Positions 55,749-64,000 are shown, counted from the stretch's first letter. The stretch is DNA of 64,000 bases from Fuchsiella alkaliacetigena (GCF_023227765.1 NZ_JALKBZ010000004.1:31243-95242), one strand, 5' to 3'. Notes: a model not told the origin generated them from the letters alone. Translations and numbers: made by a program.

Positions 55749-56201
55749 GTGGAATACCTATTACTTTTTATTATTTTTGCACTGGGACTGTTGGCTAAAT
55801 CGGATTTGATTGCTTTGGCAGCTGTGATTCTTTTTGTAATTAAAGTTTTAGAGCTTAATCTATTATTTCCTTTTTTAGAAAATCAGGCTTTGGATTTAGG
55901 TTTGTTATTTTTAACTTTAGCCGTTTTGACTCCTTTAGTCAGCAACTCTACTTCTAGTTCAGAGCTGTTGGCTATTTTTAAGTCCCCGGTAGGGATTGCT
56001 GCTTTAATAGGAGGATTGTTAGCTACTAAGTTAAACGGAGTAGGTCTTAACTTATTAGAAAGTGATCCTCGTTTGATAATAGGTATGGTTTTTGGTTCTT
56101 TAGTGGGGATTATATTTTTAGATGGAATTCCAGTAGGGCCGTTGATGGCTAGTGGACTTACTGCTTTGCTGGCCCAAGTTTTTCAAATAATACTTAGTTA
56201 G
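55749..56201 (+). CDS. DUF441 membrane protein
   Basis: A 150-residue protein, four hydrophobic segments; LGLLFLTLAVLTPLV, KSPVGIAALIGGLLATKLNGVGL and GIPVGPLMASGLTALL are typical of the DUF441 (YeaL/YtwI) family. Function unknown. GTG start, 27 bp after comB and in the same operon, raising the possibility of sulfolactate transport, which is inference only. Confidence 0.85.
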   Translation: MEYLLLFIIFALGLLAKSDLIALAAVILFVIKVLELNLLFPFLENQALDLGLLFLTLAVLTPLVSNSTSSSELLAIFKSPVGIAALIGGLLATKLNGVGLNLLESDPRLIIGMVFGSLVGIIFLDGIPVGPLMASGLTALLAQVFQIILS

Positions 56202-56210
56202 GGTGATTAA

Positions 56211-56387
56211 ATGAGTGGTACTTTAAGTTTAGTTTTAATTCCCTTAGCTGGGGTTTTATTGTGGTTGCATTTTCGGCATCCTTATCAAGATCAAGAGGAT
56301 AAAGATAAAAATAATTATAGTCATTTTTTTAAACAAGTTTCTGAACAAAAAAATGAAGATCAAGAAAAAAAAGATCAACCTTCTTGA
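56211..56387 (+). CDS. Small membrane protein, 58 residues
   Basis: A short gene 9 bp after the DUF441 stop with ribosome site TTAGGGTGA. One N-terminal hydrophobic helix (LSLVLIPLAGVLLWLHF) is followed by a very charged Asp/Lys/Gln tail. Last gene of the comA-comB-DUF441 run. Its 3' end overlaps the end of the convergent MFS gene by 13 bp. Unknown function. Confidence 0.6.
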   Translation: MSGTLSLVLIPLAGVLLWLHFRHPYQDQEDKDKNNYSHFFKQVSEQKNEDQEKKDQPS

Positions 56388-56392
56388 TCTTC
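56354..56392. terminator. Hairpin within overlapping gene ends
   Basis: GAAGATCAAGAA / TTCTTGATCTTC stem with a loop of about 14 nt, inside the coding ends of two convergent genes. A-rich and T-rich flanks could end transcription both ways. Confidence 0.5.
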
Positions 56393-57619
56393 ATCATTAT
56401 TATCTTCATTATCATTTTCGCTGGAGATGATTTTTCCCTCTTTTAAAAAAAGGAAGATTAATACTGCACTTGAAATTCCTACAGTTGCTCCTCCAAAGTA
56501 CATGGTCTGTTCGCTAATTCTGTTTAAAAGACTAAAAGTAGGAGGGCCAAAGGCTACTCCAATAAATCTGACACTGCCATACAGTGAAGTAATACCTCCT
56601 CGTTCTTCACTGGGAGTGGAACTGGTAACTAGAGTATTAACTGTAGGCAGAATTAAGCCGCTTCCCAGACCTAAAACAGAAATCAAAGCCATAAAAAGAT
56701 ATAGATTACGAAAGAAAGGCAGTAAAATTAAAATAATTCCGTTGATCACTAAGCCCAAAGAAAGAGCTTCTTTGAAATATTTTTCTTTTTTCTTTAGATA
56801 AAGCCCAGTAAAATAAGAGGTAGTAGACATAAAAAAGATAGGAATGGCAATTACTAAGCCTTTAGTTAATTCTTTAATATTATATCTACTTTCTAAAATA
56901 TCAGATATGTGGGCGAGTACACCGAATAGCAGGAATAAAACTACCATTCCTCCTAATAGACTTAAGAGTAGAGAAATCCCCCTTTTCTGAAAAATATCCT
57001 TGATATGTCCTGCGTATTCTTTAATGGTTTGTTTTTTAATATTATCTTCAGGTTCTTCAGCTAATAACCAGATGCCAATAGTGACCGGGACTGCCAATAA
57101 AGCATAGGCAAAGAAAAGAGCATACCAGATAATTAAAGCAATAGCTGCTCCTAAAATAGGGCTTAAAATCTTTCCAACTCCATTGGCTGACTCAATTATT
57201 CCTAAAGCTTCGCTACGTTCTTTGATAGAGAATATATCACCTACTAAAGCCATTACAATTGGAGCAGTTCCTCCAGCTCCAATGCCTTGTATTACTCGAC
57301 TTGCTAGAATAATATTATAAGCATCGCTACCTAAAAATAAGCCAGCTAAGCCAGCAATTAGGCCTCCGCTGCCGTAGAGTATTAAAGAAGGGATGATTAT
57401 TCTTTTACGCCCATATCGATCTGATAAAAAGCCTAGTATGGGAATAGAAACAGCTGCTGATCCTGAAAACAGAGTAATGAAGAGCCCTACTTGAAACTGG
57501 CTAATATTTAAAGCAGCACTGATTCTAGGAAATTCTGGAATCAACATCGAATTACCTAAAACCATTAAAAAAGGTACTGTAGCAAAGGATGCTAACATAG
57601 CTCTATACTTTTTTTCCAT
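56375..57619 (-). CDS. MFS transporter, multidrug-efflux type
   Basis: Twelve-helix major facilitator of 414 residues with GFLSDRYGRKRIIIPSL (motif A), GIGAGGTAPIVMALVGDIF and a very acidic tail (SSENDNEDNNDEDQEG). Resembles Bmr/tetracycline-type drug-proton antiporters; substrate unknown. ATG follows TAGGAGGAG. It lies just downstream of fixC-fixX on the same strand. Confidence 0.9.
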   Translation of the reverse strand: MEKKYRAMLASFATVPFLMVLGNSMLIPEFPRISAALNISQFQVGLFITLFSGSAAVSIPILGFLSDRYGRKRIIIPSLILYGSGGLIAGLAGLFLGSDAYNIILASRVIQGIGAGGTAPIVMALVGDIFSIKERSEALGIIESANGVGKILSPILGAAIALIIWYALFFAYALLAVPVTIGIWLLAEEPEDNIKKQTIKEYAGHIKDIFQKRGISLLLSLLGGMVVLFLLFGVLAHISDILESRYNIKELTKGLVIAIPIFFMSTTSYFTGLYLKKKEKYFKEALSLGLVINGIILILLPFFRNLYLFMALISVLGLGSGLILPTVNTLVTSSTPSEERGGITSLYGSVRFIGVAFGPPTFSLLNRISEQTMYFGGATVGISSAVLIFLFLKEGKIISSENDNEDNNDEDQEG

Positions 57620-57639
57620 TAATTAAACTCCTCCTAAAC

Positions 57640-57936
57640 TTAAGAACGTTGATAAATAACACCGTAACCTCCGTGAGGGTACTCCCAAGCTATATTTTCA
57701 TAAGGACAACCGTAAGGACAAGCTAAACATTCAATACATCTTTGGTAATCCACTCTGATTTCATTTTGCTTTCCTTGCCAGGAAAAAACCCGCGTAGGAC
57801 AGTAGTAAGTGCAAGGTTTATTTTCGCATTTTTCTAAGCATACTTCCTTCTTTTTAATACTAATATGAGATTCATCGTCTACTTTAATATCTACGTAATC
57901 TAGAGGTGAACTTTGCTCTTTATTGAAATTTCTCAT
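57640..57936 (-). CDS. fixX: FixX-type ferredoxin
   Basis: About 98 residues. Two Cys clusters: CENKPCTYYCPTRVF and CIECLACPYGCPYENIAWEYP, the latter typical of FixX-like ferredoxins. It passes electrons to or from the FixC flavoprotein. ATG 57936 overlaps the fixC stop (TAATG), so expression is coupled. Confidence 0.92.
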   Translation of the reverse strand: MRNFNKEQSSPLDYVDIKVDDESHISIKKKEVCLEKCENKPCTYYCPTRVFSWQGKQNEIRVDYQRCIECLACPYGCPYENIAWEYPHGGYGVIYQRS

Positions 57937-59246
57937 TAGAAAAACCTCCAATGTTTTAATCCTGAATAGAGATCACTAAGCAATTTTTGATCGGATTCTA
58001 TATTTAAGAAATTACTTTTTATTTTTTTAAATTTAGCTTTCTTCTCCTCCAAACCAACAGTGAAAAATTGATAAGCTGCTTTATTTGTTGCTTTAGATAT
58101 TAAAAAATCGCCATCTGGATGTTTTTTATAGTATTGATTTTTACCCTTTTGATTTTTGATATCTTTAATAAAGAAACTATTTTTAAGCTTTTTTTCGTAG
58201 TTTTGAAGCAGCTTGCTGGTGAAATCTTGGGCAGCTTGAGCTTGAGCTATAGTTTCTGCTGCATAAAGCCCACTTAACATTGCTAGATCTAATCCGCGAC
58301 GACCGCTAACTAATGTAGCTGCATCACCTGCTACCAAAACTCCATCATCATAAAATTGAGGAAGATTAGTATAACCTCCTTTAGGGATAATATGAGCTTT
58401 ATAGGCAGTTGTTTCTGCTCCAGCAATTAGTCTATTAACTAAAGGATGAGCTTTAAAGTTGCTTAATAGCTGATAGGGACTGAGTCCTTTATTATTAATT
58501 TGATTTAAATAACCACCTAGAATTATAGAAAGAGATTCTTTATTAGTCCAAATTCCACCTCTACCGCTAACGCCAGCAGTAGGATAACCGATCATACCTA
58601 TATTACTTCCTTCATTCTCGGAAAGTTGAAAGCGTGATTCGATAACTTCGGCAGGTAGAGCTACTTCTTCTTTAACATAGAGAAAAAGATCGGAGCTTTC
58701 AATTTTACCTCTTAAACCAGCTTTTTCAGTTAAAGGTGCATTAGCTCCTTCGGCTAGTAAAACTACATCTCCGTAAATGATTTCTCCATTATCTAGCTTT
58801 ACTCCATCCACTTTTTCTGTTAATAAGCCGGTTTTTTCATAAACTAAATCAGTAACTAGAGTACTAGTTATTAATTTAGCTCCAGCCTTAACGGCTTTTT
58901 GAGCTAACCAGTAATCAAAGTTACTTCTGATTACTGAAAATTTATTATAGGGTTCTTGATTGAAGTCTAAGCCAGTAAAGCCTACTTTAACGGCTGAATT
59001 TTTGTCCATTAGCCATAATTCATCGCTGACTATAGTTCTTTCTAAGGGAGCTTCTTTCCAGAAAGCAGGGATGATTTTAGCAACTGGCTGGCGATAGATA
59101 CTGCCGCCGAACATATTTTTACTGCCTGGCTCTGCTCCTCGTTCGATCAACAGAACAGATATATTATTTTGAGCTAGTACTAAAGCAGCAGTAGAGCCAG
59201 CGGGCCCTGCCCCTACCACGATAGCATCATAACGATCACTTTTCAC
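57936..59246 (-). CDS. fixC: FixC-type FAD-dependent oxidoreductase
   Basis: FAD flavoprotein of about 436 residues: AIVVGAGPAGSTAALVLAQ (Rossmann motif), GTIYG-like NMFGGSIYRQP, and GVLVAGDAATLVSGRRGLDLAMLSG. In FixABCX complexes, FixA/B are electron-transfer flavoproteins that bifurcate electrons; no fixA or fixB is within the window, so FixC/X stand alone here. Start GTG 59246 fits AGAGGTG; a GTG at 59255 overlaps that site. Confidence 0.92.
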   Translation of the reverse strand: MKSDRYDAIVVGAGPAGSTAALVLAQNNISVLLIERGAEPGSKNMFGGSIYRQPVAKIIPAFWKEAPLERTIVSDELWLMDKNSAVKVGFTGLDFNQEPYNKFSVIRSNFDYWLAQKAVKAGAKLITSTLVTDLVYEKTGLLTEKVDGVKLDNGEIIYGDVVLLAEGANAPLTEKAGLRGKIESSDLFLYVKEEVALPAEVIESRFQLSENEGSNIGMIGYPTAGVSGRGGIWTNKESLSIILGGYLNQINNKGLSPYQLLSNFKAHPLVNRLIAGAETTAYKAHIIPKGGYTNLPQFYDDGVLVAGDAATLVSGRRGLDLAMLSGLYAAETIAQAQAAQDFTSKLLQNYEKKLKNSFFIKDIKNQKGKNQYYKKHPDGDFLISKATNKAAYQFFTVGLEEKKAKFKKIKSNFLNIESDQKLLSDLYSGLKHWRFF

Positions 59247-59462
59247 TTCTGTCACCTCTTATATATTGGACTTAGATAAATACAGTTTTAGTCTTTACGC
59301 TATCAGATAATTTATTCCTTAATTTAATTATGTAATATAGTACATTCTTTGACAGGATAGTTTAAAATAATCTTATTTTAGTAAAGGAGTTTTGATTAAG
59401 ATATAGAATAATTTTTAAAGACTTAATAGAATACTGATTTTAAGAAATTAACTAATATTTTT

Positions 59463-59491
59463 TTGAATTCAGCTAATATAAATGATATAAT
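59463..59491 (+). promoter_or_regulatory. Promoter of alpha/beta hydrolase gene
   Basis: TTGAAT, 17-bp spacer, TATAAT preceded by TGA (extended -10). It lies 25 bp before the start. Confidence 0.75.
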
Positions 59492-59515
59492 TTATTTCGA
59501 TAGGGAGTGATTGGG

Positions 59516-60286
59516 GTGGAAAAGCCGGTTTTATTTGGTAAAGAAGGAAGTGAAATGGTAGGTATCTTGCACATTCCGGACTCTAAAACTGATTATCCTA
59601 AGCCAGCGGTTATAATTTGCCATGGCTTTAAAGGAGATAAAGTGGGCCCGCATCGGATTTTTGTAAAAATGGCTAGGAAGTTAGCAGAAAAAGGTATTGT
59701 TGCTTTTAGATTTGATTTTCGTGGTTCCGGTGATAGTAAAGGGAGTTTTAAAGAGACAAAGATATCTAGCCAAATTGAAGATGGCTTAGAAGCAATTAAA
59801 TTTGTTAGTAAACTAGAGCAAGTTAATAGTTCTCGTTTAGCCTTATTAGGCTTTAGCTTAGGAGGTTTAATTGCCAGTTGTGTAGCAGCTAGATCAACAG
59901 GAGTTAAATTTTTAGTTTTGTGGTCTGCTATTGCTGATTTAGAGGAGGTTTTTACTGCTAAAAGTTCCGCTGAAAATTTAGCATCATTAAATGAACAAGG
60001 ATATATGGATTTAGGTGGACTGAAGTTAGGAGCTAATTTTGTAGAAGAGTTAGAGCAGATAGAACCTTTGGCCGAGATTGAAGAGTATCAAGGTTCCGCC
60101 TTTATTATTCACGGTAGTGAAGATCAGGTAGTACCGGTTAAACACTCTGAAGAGTACTATGATTTGTTTTCTGCTCAAAACTGTCGAAAGCACATAGTAT
60201 TAGGAGCTGACCATACTTATAATAAGTCCGAATGGGAGGCAGAAGTTTTGAATAGAACTTCCCAATGGCTAATAGAAAATATTTAA
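59516..60286 (+). CDS. Alpha/beta hydrolase
   Basis: A 256-residue serine hydrolase. ICHGFKGDK gives the oxyanion loop, GFSLGG the nucleophile Ser, GSEDQVVP the Asp and ADHTY the His. Resembles cytosolic esterases/peptidases of the DUF/X-Pro dipeptidyl group; substrate unknown. GTG 59516 follows GGGAGTG; GTG 59507 overlaps it. nth follows 13 bp later, so the two genes may share a transcript. Confidence 0.9.
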   Translation: MEKPVLFGKEGSEMVGILHIPDSKTDYPKPAVIICHGFKGDKVGPHRIFVKMARKLAEKGIVAFRFDFRGSGDSKGSFKETKISSQIEDGLEAIKFVSKLEQVNSSRLALLGFSLGGLIASCVAARSTGVKFLVLWSAIADLEEVFTAKSSAENLASLNEQGYMDLGGLKLGANFVEELEQIEPLAEIEEYQGSAFIIHGSEDQVVPVKHSEEYYDLFSAQNCRKHIVLGADHTYNKSEWEAEVLNRTSQWLIENI

Positions 60287-60299
60287 AGTGAGGGATTTT

Positions 60300-60941
60300 A
60301 TGAAAGAGCAGAAAGAAGTAACTGAAATTTTAGAACTATTGGCAGCTGAATATCCAGCTCCAGAAACCGAATTAAACTATGACACTCCTTTTCAATTATT
60401 AATTGCTACTATTTTATCAGCTCAAAGCACTGATAAGCAGGTCAATAAGGTAACTTTAGAGCTTTTTGATAAATATCCTCGGGTTACAGATCTAGTAAAG
60501 CTGAGCTTAGAAGAGTTAATAGCTGAGATTAAAGGAGTAGGTTTATATAGAAATAAAGCTAAATATATCTTAGATAGTTGTAAAATTTTAATAGACAAGT
60601 ATGATTCTCAAGTGCCACAGACGAGAGAAGAGTTGTTGGAATTACCAGGAGTAGGTCGCAAAACAGCCAATGTAGTCTTAAGTTGTGCTTTTGGTTTTGA
60701 TGCTATTGCAGTAGATACGCATGTATTCAGGGTTAGTAATCGTTTGGGATTAGCTAATAGCGAAGGAGTTTCAGCAACTGAAAATGATCTAATGGAAATT
60801 ATTCCCCAGGAAAAATGGTCTCAAGCTCATCATTGGCTTATCTTTCACGGGAGAGAGCTATGTAAGGCTAGGAATCCTCGTTGTGAGGAATGTTTTTTAA
60901 GTAATTCATGTGATTATTATAGTAGCTTAGCTTCCAATTAA
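60300..60941 (+). CDS. nth: Endonuclease III (base-excision DNA glycosylase)
   Basis: About 213 residues. The helix-hairpin-helix LPGVGRKTANVVL carries the catalytic Lys, AVDTHVFRVSNRLGL the Asp, and the C-terminal CKARNPRCEECFLSNSC (C-x6-C-x2-C-x5-C) holds a [4Fe-4S] cluster. It removes oxidised pyrimidines. ATG 60300 follows GTGAGGGA. Its end overlaps the convergent flhB-like gene by 4 bp. Confidence 0.95.
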   Translation: MKEQKEVTEILELLAAEYPAPETELNYDTPFQLLIATILSAQSTDKQVNKVTLELFDKYPRVTDLVKLSLEELIAEIKGVGLYRNKAKYILDSCKILIDKYDSQVPQTREELLELPGVGRKTANVVLSCAFGFDAIAVDTHVFRVSNRLGLANSEGVSATENDLMEIIPQEKWSQAHHWLIFHGRELCKARNPRCEECFLSNSCDYYSSLASN

Positions 60942-61213
60942 GCCTTATTATCCAGTTGATAGATAAAGCTTAATACTTCGGCTACTACTTGATAGAGTTC
61001 TTCCGGGATTTCTTCTTTAAGATCCAGTTTGATTAAATTTTCTACTAAATCGGGATCTTTATGAATCGGGATTTCGTTTTCTTTAGCTTTTTCAATAATT
61101 TTTTGAGCAGTTTTTTGATTTCCTTTGGCTATTACTTGAGGAGCTTCATTTTCTTTTAGATCATATTTTAGAGCTACAGCTTTCTTTTTTTCTTTATTTT
61201 TATTTGCAGACAT
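60938..61213 (-). CDS. FlhB C-terminal domain-like protein (YlqH/FlhB2)
   Basis: A 91-residue protein equal to the cytoplasmic tail of the flagellar export protein FlhB: AVALKYDLKENEAPQVIAKG ... IIEKAKENEIPIHKDPDLVENLIKLDL. The full-length NPTH self-cleavage sequence is not present (ENEAP replaces it), as in other FlhB-like short proteins (B. subtilis YlqH). It follows the FliK-like gene by 14 bp. Ribosome site AAGGAGGAA. Confidence 0.9.
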   Translation of the reverse strand: MSANKNKEKKKAVALKYDLKENEAPQVIAKGNQKTAQKIIEKAKENEIPIHKDPDLVENLIKLDLKEEIPEELYQVVAEVLSFIYQLDNKA

Positions 61214-61227
61214 TATTTGTTCCTCCT

Positions 61228-62631
61228 TTAAATTTTGATATCTATTTGGTGTAATATTGAGTCTAGGTCCGAAGGATTAGGTTCTAAAATTTGGTCTTCT
61301 AAGTTAAAATTATCTTGGTCGTTTTTTAAAATTGAATAATCAAGTTTTTGAATTTGAAAGTCCCAACTTTCTATTTTAATCTTTAAAGAATCTATACTAT
61401 TCTTAATTAAATTTAAAGTATCTTTTGAAGCAGCTTTAATATCTAAGTTTAATTTTTGTTGGTGGAAGTCAAGCTTTATATTCATTAGACCTAAGTTATC
61501 AGTTTCCAACTGTAGGATTAGTTTAAAGCTGTTATTTTTAGTAGCTTGCTCAGACTTTTGGTGGCGACGACGGTAGATAATTAAGTGACCTGTATTTACC
61601 TGTTGATTAAACTGAATAGGCAACTGTAAATAGAGAAAAGTCTTGTCATCATTTCCTTTATTATGCATAATTAATTGTTGCTTGGTTAAATTATTAATGA
61701 GATTATCGATAGTTTTGCTAGGTAGCTGTTGACTGCTACTTTTTAAGCTCATTAATAATGATTTAAGCTTAGAGTTATTGTTAAACTGATTGTTCATTAA
61801 TATATCTCTTTCTAGATTCAGACCTAAATTTAGAATTGTGGACTTAAGTTGATGAGCTGTAAAACTGTTGCTGCCTTGATTTGTTTTAAGAATAAAACTA
61901 TTCAATTGTTCTGCTGTTTTGGGAGGACTATTATTTATTAATTCTGTTAAGTCAGCAGCTAAGTCAGGCTTTTCGTTTAAAAAATTAGCTAATAAATCAA
62001 TACTGGCTTGATTAATATTTAGATCGGCTTTTTTTAAGAAAATAATCGATTTTAATAGTAAAGATAGATCTTTTTCGGTAGAGATTAAGTTTTGAAGCTC
62101 TGTAATTAATTTTTTGCTAATTGGCAGTTGGTACTGTAGTAAACTTTCTACTATTTTTTGATTACTTTCTGTTGTTGGAAGTTCTAATTTAGCTAAAATG
62201 TCGCTTATACTTTGAGAACTTAGTTCTTTTTTAAGTTGAGGATTAGTGATAATTTGTTTCAGTTTTTCTGGACTGATATTTTCCAATAAATCAGTATTTA
62301 TATTTTCTTTGTTGCTTAAAAAATTGTTTAATAACTGGAGGTTTGATTTGTTGATTTCCAAATTGGCTTTTTTTAAGAGAAGCATCGATTTTAGTAGTAA
62401 AGATAGATCTTTTTCGGTAGAGATTAAGTTTTGAAGCTCTGTAATTAATTTTTTGCTGATTGGCAGTTGGTACTGTAGTAAACTTTCTACTATTTTTTGA
62501 TTACTTTCTGTTGTGGGAAGTTCTAATTTAGCTAAAATATCGTTTGAGTTTTGAGAATTTAGTTCTTCTTTAAATTGAGAGTTTGAATTAAGGTCCTTTT
62601 TTACTTCAAAAGGTTGATCAGGAATTTTCAT
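61228..62631 (-). CDS. FliK-like protein (YlqG-type) with internal repeat
   Basis: A 467-residue, Asn/Leu/Lys-rich protein upstream of the flhB-like gene, the same pairing as B. subtilis ylqG-ylqH. The C-terminal part (about 350-440) resembles the FliK hook-length control domain (FLYLQLPIQFNQQVNTGHL, then LNLDIKAASKDTLNLIK). Residues 20-107 and 134-221 are a near-perfect tandem duplication, period 114 residues. The start lies after GGAGG. Confidence 0.75.
   Translation of the reverse strand: MKIPDQPFEVKKDLNSNSQFKEELNSQNSNDILAKLELPTTESNQKIVESLLQYQLPISKKLITELQNLISTEKDLSLLLKSMLLLKKANLEINKSNLQLLNNFLSNKENINTDLLENISPEKLKQIITNPQLKKELSSQSISDILAKLELPTTESNQKIVESLLQYQLPISKKLITELQNLISTEKDLSLLLKSIIFLKKADLNINQASIDLLANFLNEKPDLAADLTELINNSPPKTAEQLNSFILKTNQGSNSFTAHQLKSTILNLGLNLERDILMNNQFNNNSKLKSLLMSLKSSSQQLPSKTIDNLINNLTKQQLIMHNKGNDDKTFLYLQLPIQFNQQVNTGHLIIYRRRHQKSEQATKNNSFKLILQLETDNLGLMNIKLDFHQQKLNLDIKAASKDTLNLIKNSIDSLKIKIESWDFQIQKLDYSILKNDQDNFNLEDQILEPNPSDLDSILHQIDIKI
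61969..62574 (-). repeat. 342-bp tandem duplication in FliK-like gene
   Basis: Two copies (62311-62574 and 61969-62232 on the minus strand) nearly identical in the core encoding LAKLELPTTESNQKIVESLL and the next 30 residues; only a few base changes are visible there, with more divergence at the edges. This points to a recent duplication or ongoing gene conversion. Confidence 0.85.
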
Positions 62632-62748
62632 TAGTTATTTTGCCTCCTGTTTCTTTGCTTTAATATAAGTTTTCTGCATTTATAGTTATTAAACCTTTTA
62701 TAAAGTTAATTTTACTAAGATTAATAGTAATTAGGAGTTGGTAAGTAG

Positions 62749-63228
62749 ATGTTCTTATTTAAAGACTATCAAATAAGTGATTGTAAAGTGAAAAATTTAT
62801 TGATAGCTTTGGGCGAAAAAGTTATCAATAACTATCCTTTAATTATATTAGAATATAATCAACAACTATCTGGAGAGTTAAAAGAGCTAATAACTAAACT
62901 GATTAATAATCTACAAATCTGTAGTCAATTGGAAAGTAGGATTACTAATTTACAGTCTGCTTTGATTAACGAATCAAGCAGTGAACGAATAGGTTACTAT
63001 CAAGATTCATTAAACTGTAAAAATCAGAAGCTAGAACAGCTTAATTTAGATAATTGTCGGCTATTGATTTTAATAGGTAATAGGTTTTTTGAAAAGAGGT
63101 TATTAAATGATTCACATGAATTTAATAATATTTATGTACGTTTAGAGGCTTTATTAGAACAAGGGAGCTGTTTGCGATTAAATAATTTTTCTTATTTAGG
63201 CAGAGTGGCTAATCAACAGGGGGTTTAG
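62749..63228 (+). CDS. Hypothetical protein, 159 residues
   Basis: Not recognised. ATG start with a moderate site (TAGGAG). Soluble, mostly helical with a middle coiled-coil stretch (LESRITNLQSALINESS). It precedes the uracil-DNA glycosylase gene by 18 bp and is probably co-transcribed. Divergent from the FliK-like gene. Confidence 0.65.
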   Translation: MFLFKDYQISDCKVKNLLIALGEKVINNYPLIILEYNQQLSGELKELITKLINNLQICSQLESRITNLQSALINESSSERIGYYQDSLNCKNQKLEQLNLDNCRLLILIGNRFFEKRLLNDSHEFNNIYVRLEALLEQGSCLRLNNFSYLGRVANQQGV

Positions 63229-63246
63229 GCGGAAAGGAGCTTGGTG

Positions 63247-63891
63247 ATGTTATTTCAAGAAGGGAAGAAGCAATTAGACTTACTAACTGAAATTAAATCT
63301 TCTAAAAAGAAGTTGAATAGCTTGCAAGAGTTAAAAAAAGTAGCTTTACAGTGCCAAAGATGTAGTTTGCGCCAGGGCTGTACTCAGGTTGTTTTTGGAA
63401 CTGGTAACTCTAATAGCCCACTGATGTTTGTTGGTGAGGGCCCGGGAGCTGTAGAGGACAAACAAGGGCTGCCTTTTGTTGGTAAAGCGGGTCAGCTTTT
63501 TAATAAGATTCTGGCTGCTGCTAAAATTGAAAGAGAAGATGTTTATATTAGCAATGTAGTTAAATGTCGACCTCCTAATAATCGGAATCCTAAACTGAAG
63601 GAAATGAAGTCCTGTCTTTGGTTTTTGGCTCAGGAGATTAAGTTATTAAATCCAACTATTATTGTTCCTTTAGGTTCAGTAGCAGTTAAAGGTTTATTAG
63701 ATCCAGAGGGCAAAATTACTAGAATGAGAGGGAGGTGGATAGAAAAGGCTGGTTATTACTTTTTACCTACCTTTCATCCAGCAGCTTTATTGCGTAATGA
63801 AAGCTGGAAGAAACCGGTTTGGCACGATTTTTTAAAGATTAAAAAGGCTTATCAACGCTACTGGGAGTTAAAGGAGCAAGGAAAGTTTTAA
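63247..63891 (+). CDS. Uracil-DNA glycosylase, type 4 (Fe-S)
   Basis: About 214 residues. Motifs: [26 protein letters not shown] (active site 1), [15 protein letters not shown], and [14 protein letters not shown] (motif with His). Cysteines CQRC near residue 36 and two later residues would bind a [4Fe-4S] cluster. It excises uracil from DNA. ATG 63247 fits GGAAAGGAG; the upstream TTG is too close to it. Confidence 0.92.
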   Translation: MLFQEGKKQLDLLTEIKSSKKKLNSLQELKKVALQCQRCSLRQGCTQVVFGTGNSNSPLMFVGEGPGAVEDKQGLPFVGKAGQLFNKILAAAKIEREDVYISNVVKCRPPNNRNPKLKEMKSCLWFLAQEIKLLNPTIIVPLGSVAVKGLLDPEGKITRMRGRWIEKAGYYFLPTFHPAALLRNESWKKPVWHDFLKIKKAYQRYWELKEQGKF

Positions 63892-63908
63892 AAAGATCAA
63901 GATATCTC

Positions 63909-63937
63909 TTGACAAGGTTTAGATTATATGTTAGACT
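63909..63937 (+). promoter_or_regulatory. Strong promoter at right edge
   Basis: Exact TTGACA, 17-bp spacer, then TAGACT; it lies just 18 bp after the glycosylase stop. A GAGGC / GCCTC hairpin follows. The pattern resembles promoters of stable RNA operons, but the downstream gene lies outside the window. Confidence 0.55.
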
Positions 63938-64000
63938 GTTAAATGTCGCCTGAAAGAAAGAGGCCTTTTGTGCCTCGCCGAAAAAAAGATTTTTCGACTT

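Overview
The window reads as chromosomal DNA of a low-GC, anaerobic, motile member of the Firmicutes. A halophile of the Halanaerobiales/Halobacteroidaceae type is plausible, but I infer this from gene content and did not identify the species. Supporting signs are a B12-dependent ribonucleotide reductase (NrdJ), an [FeFe]-hydrogenase-like protein, a FixC/FixX electron-transfer pair, a radical SAM/B12 protein, acidic proteins (CheA, the LysM protein, the SWIM protein), a TrkA/TrkH potassium uptake pair, and sporulation-associated families (SleB-type hydrolase, YqhV, ComA/ComB as in Bacillus YitD/YitC). Ribosome binding sites are strong GGAGG types, and TTG, GTG and one probable ATT start are used.

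Layout. 0-8.9 kb: cut-off TauE exporter, LysM protein, nrdJ, DUF457 membrane protein, SleB hydrolase, an overlooked 53-residue Cys-rich protein, UppP-like phosphatase, radical SAM/B12 protein. 9.0-13.4 kb: chemotaxis operon cheW-cheA-cheY-cheB, CheA having a doubled P2-like domain. 13.4-19.6 kb: type IIA topoisomerase A (minus) and B (plus) subunits flanking an unknown exported protein. 19.7-25.0 kb: unknown protein, a MacB/LolD-type ABC pair with a His-rich loop, a YadG/YadH-type ABC pair, and a MarR regulator. 25.1-26.3 kb: Old Yellow Enzyme-family oxidoreductase with a palindromic operator inside its promoter. 26.5-30.5 kb: SWIM protein, a decayed HsdR tail, and a three-gene AT-rich cassette ending in a HEPN protein. 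30.6-35.8 kb: MFS transporter, MarR-MATE operon with twin operators, hydrogenase-like protein, small membrane protein.

35.9-41.2 kb holds a YnjB/YnjC/YnjD-type ABC importer with an embedded CDP-alcohol phosphatidyltransferase (YnjF-like); a roughly 560-bp imperfect palindrome separates its ATPase gene. 41.3-49.9 kb: minimal beta-carbonic-anhydrase-like protein, split ThrE-type exporter, soluble chemoreceptor, putrescine-type aminotransferase, a second large composite palindrome, SRPBCC protein, TrkA-TrkH. 50.2-56.4 kb: acylphosphatase, PgsA, HARE-HTH protein, ADP-ribosylglycohydrolase, YqhV, and comA-comB-DUF441 followed by a small membrane protein. 56.4-63.9 kb: MFS transporter, FixX-FixC, alpha/beta hydrolase, endonuclease III, FlhB-like and FliK-like proteins, and a type 4 uracil-DNA glycosylase. 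A strong promoter lies at the right edge.

The most unusual signal at whole-window scale is the palindrome GGGCCC. I count 46 copies by eye, where about 2 would be expected at roughly 35% GC. It falls in several reading frames and also between genes. The best candidates for an undescribed system are the HEPN cassette beside the HsdR remnant, the YnjF-like enzyme embedded in an importer operon, and the two large palindromic intergenic elements.
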